A stretch of 5,730 nucleotides of DNA, from NCBI GenBank assembly GCA_030639555.1, contig DAOWCM010000146.1:1-5730 (forward strand), given 5' to 3'. This DNA comes from Candidatus Eiseniibacteriota bacterium. GTDB lineage: Bacteria; Joyebacterota; Joyebacteria; Joyebacterales; Joyebacteraceae. Positions 1 to 4,134 of this stretch are shown here, piece after piece. Numbering within the stretch: the stretch's first letter is position 1; every line of letters starts with the position of its first letter. The position numbers were made by a program, and so were the translations under genes. The notes beneath the pieces are model-generated. The model saw nothing but the letters and a program-made list of their open reading frames with translations, did no database searches and had not been told where the DNA came from.

Positions 1-973
1 GCCATTGCGCGTTCATCCAATCCAGCTTGTTCGGGTCGAAAGACGCCGGTTTCTTGCTTACACGGCTCATGTCGAAGTTCTGGAGGAGCTCGTCCAGTGA
101 GAAGAACTCCTGGTCTCCTTCGTAGGACCATCCCAGGAGCGCCATGTAGTTCACGACGGCCTCCGGCACGTAGCCGCGTCTTCGGTACTCGCCTACTGCG
201 ATGGCCCCGCGGCGCTTCGACATCACCTGCTTGTCCGGAGCGAGCACAAGAGGCTGGTGGCCGAACGTAGGGGGTTCGTGGCCGAGCGCTTTCCAGATCA
301 CGATCTGTCGCGGCGTGTTCGAGATGTGGTCGGCACCGCGAATGACGTGCGTGATCGCCATCTCCAGGTCGTCCACCACCACGGCGAAGTTGTACGTCGG
401 CGTCCCATCCTGACGGATTATGACGAGGTCGTCCAGCTCGGCGTTGTCGAACTCGATCTTCCCGAGCACCATGTCATCGAACGACGTCTTCCCCGCGGGC
501 ACACGGAAGCGGACTACCGAAGGTCGCCCCTCCGCCAGAAGCGAGTCCCGCTCGTCGTCGGAGAGCCCCAGGCACTTGCGGTCGTAGATCCACCCTCCGT
601 CGGCCGCCTGAGCGCGGCTGCGCTTCTCCTCGAGTTCCTCGGGAGAGCAGAAGCAGCGGTACGCGTCTCCCGTCTCGAGGAGCTTCTCGACGTGCGGCGC
701 GTAGCTCCTGGAACGTTCCGACTGAAGGTAGGGGCCGAAATCGCCTCCGCACTCGGGACCCTCGTCCCAATCGAGCCCCAGCCAGCGAAGGTCATCGAGG
801 ATGGCGTTCAGGTACTCGGGCGTGGACCGCCCCCGGTCCGTATCCTCTATTCTAAGGACGAACGACCCGCCCTCATGGCGCGCGAACAACCAGTTCAGAA
901 GAGCCGTCCGGGATCCACCCATATGGAGGAAGCCCGTCGGACTCGGTGCGAAACGCACTCTGACTCGATTCAT
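1..973 (-). CDS. gltX: Glutamyl-tRNA synthetase, N-terminal 324 residues (C-terminus outside window)
   Basis: This enzyme charges tRNA-Glu with glutamate in the cytoplasm, using ATP; in lineages lacking GlnRS it may also charge tRNA-Gln. Translation from the ATG at 973 gives a class I synthetase start, RFAPSPTGFLHMGGSRTALLNW, with the HIGH-type motif as H17-M-G-G20. It is followed by the GluRS-typical LRIEDTDR at about residues 40-47. A zinc-knuckle-like set (C107-x-C109, Y130, C134) and the strongly conserved RGADHISNTPRQ and LLGWS segments follow. The KMSKS loop reads V250-M-S-K-R254, so its first lysine is replaced by valine. A GGAG Shine-Dalgarno lies about 8 nt before the ATG. The frame is open to the left edge. 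GluRS is normally around 470-490 residues, so most of the anticodon-binding region is outside the window. The long plus-strand frames opposite this gene are shadows. The family call is near certain. Confidence 0.97.
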   Translation of the reverse strand, partial: MNRVRVRFAPSPTGFLHMGGSRTALLNWLFARHEGGSFVLRIEDTDRGRSTPEYLNAILDDLRWLGLDWDEGPECGGDFGPYLQSERSRSYAPHVEKLLETGDAYRCFCSPEELEEKRSRAQAADGGWIYDRKCLGLSDDERDSLLAEGRPSVVRFRVPAGKTSFDDMVLGKIEFDNAELDDLVIIRQDGTPTYNFAVVVDDLEMAITHVIRGADHISNTPRQIVIWKALGHEPPTFGHQPLVLAPDKQVMSKRRGAIAVGEYRRRGYVPEAVVNYMALLGWSYEGDQEFFSLDELLQNFDMSRVSKKPASFDPNKLDWMNAQW

Positions 974-986
974 GTGTCACTCCACG

Positions 987-1009
987 AAAAAGGCCTCTTC
1001 TCCGAGGCC
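987..1009 (-). terminator. Terminator-like hairpin in the gltX leader (possible attenuator)
   Basis: Read on the minus strand, GGCCTC (1009-1004), a 6-nt loop GGAGAA and GAGGCC (997-992) form a perfect 6-bp stem followed at once by five T (991-987). This is the form of a short intrinsic terminator. It lies inside the roughly 46-nt leader between the predicted gltX start site and the ATG at 973, so it would act on gltX itself. On the plus strand the same stem lacks a T-tract. The stem is short, so it may terminate only partly, or instead stabilise the 5' end. Confidence 0.5.
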
Positions 1010-1025
1010 GTTTGCACTCGGGAGG

Positions 1026-1055
1026 ACTATACCAACCCTCGGGCGGGACTGTCAA
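1026..1055 (-). promoter_or_regulatory. Sigma-70-type promoter for gltX
   Basis: Read on the minus strand, a perfect TTGACA (1055-1050) is followed after an 18-bp spacer by TATAGT (1031-1026), five of six matches to TATAAT. The predicted transcript start is near 1019, which leaves a leader of only about 46 nt before the gltX ATG. It faces away from the plus-strand promoter at 1084-1113, so the two genes are divergently transcribed. Confidence 0.8.
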
Positions 1056-1083
1056 GGATGCCCGGTCGCGCGCGCGGGCGCAC

Positions 1084-1113
1084 TTGACAGCCGTCGGAGG
1101 AGCGAGCTAGTGT
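1084..1113 (+). promoter_or_regulatory. Promoter candidate for the four-span membrane protein gene
   Basis: A perfect TTGACA (1084-1089) with an 18-bp spacer precedes TAGTGT (1108-1113), a weak -10 with three of six matches. The 13 bases GCGCACTTGACAG around this -35 recur exactly at the -35 of the next promoter (1669-1681), which supports its being real. Transcription would start near 1120. That argues against a GTG translation start at 1115 and for one of the ATGs at 1157 or 1178. Confidence 0.55.
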
Positions 1114-1156
1114 TGTGAGGGTGACACGGAGCTTCTGCCCCGCGGGATTCAGGGAG

Positions 1157-1678
1157 ATGACAGGCCATTCCACATCCATGCTGAGGCTCAGGAAAGACGC
1201 GCTGATCGCGCTCGCATGGCTCGCAGCGTTCGCCGTCGCGATGGCGTACGTGGAGGCGGCGGTCGTCGCCTACCTTCGACTGCTGTATTACCCCGATGGA
1301 TTCTCTATAGAGGGAGCGGCCTCCCTCCAGTGCGTGCCTCCGACCGTTCTTGCGATCGAGATAGGGCGCGAGGCCGCGACCATCGTCATGCTCGCAGCCG
1401 TCGCCCTCCTGAGTGCCCGGAAGAACTGGTGGGAGCGCCTGGCCCACTTCATGTGGGCGTTCGCGCTCTGGGACATCTTCTACTATGTCTGGCTCTACGT
1501 GCTGCTCAGGTGGCCTTCCGGCCCGATGACCATCGACGTGTTGTTCCTGATTCCCCGGCCATGGATCGCACCCGTGTTCGTGCCCGTCGTCGCTTCCCTC
1601 CTGATGATGGGCGCGGCTCTGGCCATTCTCAGTCGTGAGTGCGTGCGCCGTGCCGGGGGCCGTCGCATGCGCACTTGA
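1157..1678 (+). CDS. Unrecognised integral membrane protein with four predicted spans
   Basis: I do not recognise a named family with certainty. From the ATG at 1178 the product is 166 residues. From 1157 it is 173; a GTG at 1115 would give 187 but lies upstream of the predicted transcript start. Neither ATG has an ideally spaced Shine-Dalgarno: AGGGAG directly abuts the 1157 ATG. Numbered from 1178, likely membrane spans are about residues 8-32, 57-79, 88-110 and 129-151. Polar and aromatic residues sit within or next to spans: E26, E61, R64-E65, then W98-D99 with Y102-Y103 and W105, and P126-x-P128-W129. Such buried charges usually mark a functional family, not a random hydrophobic frame. 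The basic tail (RRAGGRRMR) suggests a cytoplasmic C-terminus. The TGA stop (1676-1678) lies inside the -35 box of the next promoter. It is probably a single-gene transcript. Confidence 0.75.
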   Translation: MTGHSTSMLRLRKDALIALAWLAAFAVAMAYVEAAVVAYLRLLYYPDGFSIEGAASLQCVPPTVLAIEIGREAATIVMLAAVALLSARKNWWERLAHFMWAFALWDIFYYVWLYVLLRWPSGPMTIDVLFLIPRPWIAPVFVPVVASLLMMGAALAILSRECVRRAGGRRMRT

Positions 1679-1704
1679 CAGGTATCGCGGCGCGGGACTA
1701 GGCT
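1675..1704 (+). promoter_or_regulatory. Promoter for the DUF2914 lipoprotein gene, overlapping the upstream stop codon
   Basis: A perfect TTGACA (1675-1680) with an 18-bp spacer precedes TAGGCT (1699-1704), which keeps the conserved T, A and final T of a -10. The TGA stop of the upstream membrane protein gene occupies 1676-1678, inside the -35 hexamer. Start near 1711 would give a leader of about 98 nt before the ATG at 1809. Confidence 0.6.
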
Positions 1705-1719
1705 CAGTGTGAGCGGGGA

Positions 1720-1761
1720 CGCAGCAAGCTCGGCGGACGGTGCGCACCGTCGCGTGCTGCG
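1720..1761 (+). repeat. Compound inverted repeat in the lipoprotein gene leader
   Basis: The core is a perfect 16-bp palindrome, GACGGTGCGCACCGTC, at 1736-1751. It is bracketed by a second perfect pairing of 7 bp, CGCAGCA (1720-1726) with TGCTGCG (1755-1761). As DNA the core could be a two-fold protein site about 25 bp downstream of the predicted transcript start. As RNA the outer arms would form a long hairpin with an asymmetric internal loop. No T-tract follows, so it is not an intrinsic terminator. Confidence 0.6.
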
Positions 1762-1808
1762 CCACGGGCGGCGCCCTGGTATTCCGGCACTCGGTTGAGA
1801 GGTAGTGG

Positions 1809-2483
1809 ATGATTCATCGCGTGTTGGTTCTGATCGTGGCCGCATGTTTGCTGGGAGCATGTTCCAGCGACGAGACCACGACAGACGGCAGCATCAGTGA
1901 GCAGTTACAGACGACGGCGGTCCCCGCGCCGGGCGAGACCGCGGCCCGGAAGGACGACGCGGTCCGGGGGCCTTCCGGAGAGCCGGCGGACACCGTGGCC
2001 CATGACGACGCGAGCGCGGACACAACTGGGCTCGAGTCCGTGGAGGACGCCGGCGAGCCGCCGGAAGCCCCCACGGGTTCAGAGGAGTCCGCGCAGAGCG
2101 AGCCTGCCGGCGAGCCCGACCCATCGACGGAGCCTGGAGTGACCGCTTCCTCGAGAGGACTTCACGTGCTGCGGGCGTACGTCTGCAAGGGCATCGAGCA
2201 GAGCGAGCCGACCGAGGCGGGGAAGAGCTTCATCCCCGAGGACGGCGTCGTGCGGCTCTGCTGTTTCAGCGAGATCGCGGGGGCCGCCAGACCGGACACG
2301 GTCTTTCACGTATGGCACTGGGGTGACCGTGAGATGGCCCGCGTCGCCCTTGAGGTCAAGAGCGCGCGATGGAGGACCTGGAGCACGAAGCGCATCCTGG
2401 ACGAGTGGCGCGGCGAGTGGCACGTCGATATCACCGATCGTGACGGAATCATCCTCACCAGGCTCGAGTTCGCGGTCGAGTAG
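1809..2483 (+). CDS. DUF2914-domain lipoprotein
   Basis: This is a predicted exported lipoprotein of 224 residues. The N-terminus has R4, a hydrophobic core and the lipobox L-G-A-C18, so C18 should be lipidated after signal peptidase II cleavage. Residues about 19-115 are a low-complexity linker rich in Glu, Asp, Pro, Ala, Ser, Thr and Gly, probably disordered. Residues about 116-224 match the DUF2914 pattern as I know it: a strand with C126, F141 before E144, a cysteine pair C151-C152, FHVWHW at 166-171, SARWRTWS at 185-192, GEW at 202-204, and the closing DRDGIIL-to-F221 strand. The domain's function is not known. GAGAGGT (1797-1803) gives a good Shine-Dalgarno five bases before the ATG. 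It has its own promoter, and the next gene has another, so it is probably transcribed alone. Placement in the inner or outer membrane cannot be read with certainty; S19-S20 shows no Asp+2 retention signal. Confidence 0.88.
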   Translation: MIHRVLVLIVAACLLGACSSDETTTDGSISEQLQTTAVPAPGETAARKDDAVRGPSGEPADTVAHDDASADTTGLESVEDAGEPPEAPTGSEESAQSEPAGEPDPSTEPGVTASSRGLHVLRAYVCKGIEQSEPTEAGKSFIPEDGVVRLCCFSEIAGAARPDTVFHVWHWGDREMARVALEVKSARWRTWSTKRILDEWRGEWHVDITDRDGIILTRLEFAVE

Positions 2484-2537
2484 CTTGACCTCACCCTCAG
2501 AGCCCTCCGAATTCCTCAGAAAAATCCCACAAGCAGC

Positions 2538-2567
2538 TTGACACGCCTGGTATTCGAACTATATAAT
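2538..2567 (+). promoter_or_regulatory. Near-consensus promoter of the arsR-trx-tlpA cluster
   Basis: A perfect TTGACA (2538-2543) and a perfect TATAAT (2562-2567) are separated by 18 bp. The surroundings are strikingly AT-rich for this window. Start would be near 2574, about 40 nt before the arsR ATG. No other promoter of this quality appears before 4574, so the five downstream plus-strand genes probably share it. Confidence 0.85.
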
Positions 2568-2584
2568 ATTAGCACGTTTGAATA
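2551..2584 (+). promoter_or_regulatory. Inverted-repeat operator candidate for the ArsR-family repressor
   Basis: TATTCGAAC (2551-2559) and GTTTGAATA (2576-2584) are inverted copies with eight of nine positions matching, separated by 16 bp. They bracket the -10 box and the predicted start site. The TTC/GAA half-sites resemble those of known ArsR/SmtB operators, which commonly overlap promoters. Binding here would block RNA polymerase, so autoregulation by the next gene's product is the natural reading. The sequence does not show the binding protein directly. Confidence 0.6.
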
Positions 2585-2614
2585 AAGCCACGCTGGAGGC
2601 CGTCGGGGGCAGCA

Positions 2615-2947
2615 ATGGATGATGCAGGTCACATCACAGAGAGCGCCCGGGCGGGGGAAACTCAGTCCGAGGCGTGTGAGAAGGCGGCGGATCTTCTGCG
2701 CGCCCTCTCGCATCCCGTCCGGCTCAGGATCATCAAACTCCTGAGTGGGGGAGAGCTTTGTGTGAAGAGCCTCGAGGAGATGCTCGAGATCTCGCAGTCG
2801 TCCGTTTCTCAGCACCTGACGCGCTTGAGGTACGCCGGATTGATCGAGTCCGAGCGCAAGGGGCACCTCGTCTGCTACCGACTGGTCAATGGCGGTGCGG
2901 CGAAGGTGGTGGAAGCAGCAATGGACGAATCACAGCACAGGGGTTGA
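2615..2947 (+). CDS. ArsR/SmtB-family winged-helix transcriptional repressor
   Basis: This 110-residue protein has the size of the family. Residues about 22-90 form the winged helix: ALSHPVRLRIIKLL (30-43) is the family hallmark, ISQSSVSQHLTRLRYAGLI (59-77) is the recognition helix region, and the wing ends in CYRL (87-90). Typical members dissociate from DNA on binding metal(loid)s or on cysteine oxidation or persulfidation. Where ArsR has the ELCVCDL arsenite motif, this protein has E47-L-C49-V-K51-S-L, so the second metal-binding cysteine is missing. Its cysteines are C21, C49 and C87. Together with the thioredoxin-fold genes downstream, a thiol-redox or other signal seems more likely than arsenite, but that is inference. 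GGGGG (2605-2609) is the nearest ribosome-binding candidate; GGAGG (2595-2599) is rather far. Thioredoxin starts 20 nt after the stop, indicating an operon. Confidence 0.9.
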   Translation: MDDAGHITESARAGETQSEACEKAADLLRALSHPVRLRIIKLLSGGELCVKSLEEMLEISQSSVSQHLTRLRYAGLIESERKGHLVCYRLVNGGAAKVVEAAMDESQHRG

Positions 2948-2967
2948 GAGGAGAGAGGTAACCTAAG

Positions 2968-3291
2968 ATGAGCAAGACAGTAGCGGGAACCGATGATAAT
3001 TTCGATGCTGAGGTCCTGAAGTCGGACGTGCTGGTGGTGGTTGATTTCTGGGCGCCCTGGTGCGGGCCGTGTCGTCTGGTCGGGCCGATCCTCGAAGAGA
3101 TCGCGGACGAGAACGACAGTAAGCTCAAGGTCGTGAAGGTCAACGTGGATGAGAACCCGGCACTCTCGCAGCGCTACGGGATCCGCGGCATTCCGACCAT
3201 GATGTTCTTCAAGGGCGGCGACCAGGTCGACATGACCGTGGGCGCAGCCATGAAAGATCACATTCAGGAGAAGATAGACGCCCTGCTATAG
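2968..3291 (+). CDS. trxA: Thioredoxin
   Basis: This is a cytoplasmic thiol-disulfide reductase of 107 residues, almost exactly the E. coli TrxA length, and its key residues fall at the same numbers: D26, W28, W31-C32-G-P-C35 and the cis-proline P76 in GIPT. There is no signal peptide. It would reduce disulfides in client proteins and itself be reduced by a thioredoxin reductase not seen in this window. A GAGG-rich ribosome site (2950-2958) lies about nine bases before the ATG. It sits 20 nt after the arsR-family gene and 21 nt before the thioredoxin-like lipoprotein start, so expression is probably under that repressor. It may therefore be a dedicated thioredoxin and not the housekeeping copy. 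The family assignment is secure. Confidence 0.96.
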   Translation: MSKTVAGTDDNFDAEVLKSDVLVVVDFWAPWCGPCRLVGPILEEIADENDSKLKVVKVNVDENPALSQRYGIRGIPTMMFFKGGDQVDMTVGAAMKDHIQEKIDALL

Positions 3292-3299
3292 CCGGACAT

Positions 3300-3305
3300 G
3301 GAGGT
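3300..3305 (+). promoter_or_regulatory. Shine-Dalgarno that fixes the tlpA-like start at 3313
   Basis: GGAGGT ends seven bases before the ATG at 3313. An earlier in-frame ATG at 3298 overlaps this site and would place five extra residues, including a glutamate, before the signal peptide, so 3313 is the better start. Confidence 0.75.
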
Positions 3306-3312
3306 AGTGAGT

Positions 3313-3921
3313 ATGATGAAGACCCTGAAGGTCGCGGTTCTCCTGGTGTCGGTAGCGGTTCTCTCTGTCGGGTTCGCCGGATGCGGCGGATCGGAAGAAG
3401 AGGCGCCGGCCGGTGAGGCTGCGGCGACCGCCGAGAAGACTGAAGCCGTGCCCGTCCGGCAGGCGTCCGGTGCAGGTATCGAGCCCGGACAGACTCCGCC
3501 CGCGTTCGTGCTTCCGGATCTTTCCGGCAACGACGTTTCCCTCGATGACTTCGAGGGTAAGGTCGTCATTCTAGACCTCTGGGCGACCTGGTGTCCGCCG
3601 TGCAGGAGGGAGATACCGTTCCTGGTCTCGCTCTACGAGGAGTACGGGGACCAGGGGCTCGTCGTCGTCGGCATCGGTCTCGATGATGGCGGCGCTTCGG
3701 TCATCGCCCCGTTCGTCGAGGCCAACGACGTCACCTACACGATTCTCATCGGCAACCGGACCATCGGCCGTGACTACAAGGTGAGGAGCATTCCCATGAC
3801 CCTCACCATAGACAGGGACGGCCGCGTGGCCGCCAAGGACGTGGGTTTCACGCCCTCGATAGCAAAGGAGATGCGCGCCCGCATCGAGGAACTCCTGGCG
3901 CGTCCCGCAACAGAGGCGTAG
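3313..3921 (+). CDS. TlpA/ResA-like thioredoxin-fold lipoprotein
   Basis: This is a predicted membrane-anchored, extracytoplasmic thiol-disulfide oxidoreductase of 202 residues. Residues 1-23 are a signal peptide (K3, K6, then a hydrophobic core) ending in the lipobox F-A-G-C24, in which F at -3 is uncommon. A Glu/Ala-rich linker runs to about residue 55. The AhpC-TSA/Redoxin-type domain follows: PAFVLPDLSGNDVSLDDFEGKVV (63-85), the active site W93-C94-P-P-C97 followed by RREIPFL, and cis-proline P161 in SIPMT. TlpA and ResA relatives reduce apocytochrome c or copper-site cysteines in the periplasm, but no partner is visible here. The CPPC centre is more typical of reductants of this group than of oxidising DsbA proteins. 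It would need electrons across the membrane, usually from a CcdA/DsbD protein, and none is seen. Position in the cluster directly before a membrane-spanning candidate selenoprotein may bear on that. Confidence 0.92.
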   Translation: MMKTLKVAVLLVSVAVLSVGFAGCGGSEEEAPAGEAAATAEKTEAVPVRQASGAGIEPGQTPPAFVLPDLSGNDVSLDDFEGKVVILDLWATWCPPCRREIPFLVSLYEEYGDQGLVVVGIGLDDGGASVIAPFVEANDVTYTILIGNRTIGRDYKVRSIPMTLTIDRDGRVAAKDVGFTPSIAKEMRARIEELLARPATEA

Positions 3922-3963
3922 GACTTACCGCACATCCTTGAGGATCGCACCGGGGGACGAAAC

Positions 3964-4134
3964 GTGAAGTTGAGCGAACTGGCACTGCCCGCCGTCTTCG
4001 TCGGACTCTGGCTCCTGCTGCAGCTGGTCGTGCTGCCCAGGCTCGGAGTGTCGACGTGACTCAAGTCATCCTGCGGGCCCGACGAGCAGCGGGTCGAGGA
4101 GTCGTCGGGTCACGACGACGGTAGCGAACGGTAA
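3964..4134 (+). CDS. Candidate small single-span membrane selenoprotein with in-frame TGA (31 residues if TGA stops)
   Basis: A GTG start at 3964 follows GGGGGA (3952-3957) at good spacing, 42 nt after the tlpA-like gene. Residues 1-31 read as a short polar start (K2, E5), one hydrophobic span at about 6-25 with W16 and Q20, and then P25-R26-L-G-V-S-T31. TGA follows at 4057-4059. Read as selenocysteine (U32), the frame continues L-K-S-S-C37-G-P and a hydrophilic, acidic tail to residue 56, ending in TAA at 4132-4134, which shares its last base with the ATG of the next gene. This gives a U-x4-C redox-type pair directly after the membrane span. A hairpin lies in the place expected of a bacterial SECIS. 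I have an unverified memory of tiny one-span proteins ending in L-P-x-L-G-V-x-T-C plus a later cysteine near thioredoxin genes. If TGA is a true stop, this is a 31-residue membrane peptide ending at 4059. A coding small membrane protein is likely; decoding as selenocysteine is inference. Confidence 0.5.
4076..4111 (+). promoter_or_regulatory. bSECIS-like hairpin downstream of the in-frame TGA
   Basis: GGCCCGACGA (4076-4085) pairs with TCGTCGGGTC (4102-4111) in 10 bp, the inner eight perfect Watson-Crick, with one G-U near the base. The loop is 4086-4101 (16 nt), starts with G and contains GGG. The stem begins 17 nt, and the loop 27 nt, after the TGA at 4057-4059. From memory, bacterial SECIS apical loops lie about 16-37 nt after UGA and need a G in the first two loop positions; this fits, though the loop is large. 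A competing smaller stem, CTGC (4071-4074) with GCAG (4086-4089), has a loop starting GGG. The hairpin could instead control translation of the next gene. Confidence 0.4.

Noticed and set aside
257..1087. A 276-residue plus-strand reading frame, and other plus-strand frames at 201-413 and 801-1118
   Set aside because: They lie opposite gltX, whose protein is unmistakable, and show no family features, ribosome site or sensible composition.
1115..1117. GTG at 1115 as start of the four-span membrane protein
   Set aside because: It lies upstream of the predicted transcript start and has no Shine-Dalgarno; the extra residues add no recognisable feature.
1052..1765. A 237-residue minus-strand frame opposite the membrane protein
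   Set aside because: It is rich in His, Arg and Pro with no recognisable fold, covers two promoters, and lies opposite a frame with clear membrane spans.
2485..2490. TTGACC just after the lipoprotein stop as a second promoter
   Set aside because: No -10-like hexamer lies 16-18 bp downstream; the strong promoter at 2538 is sufficient.
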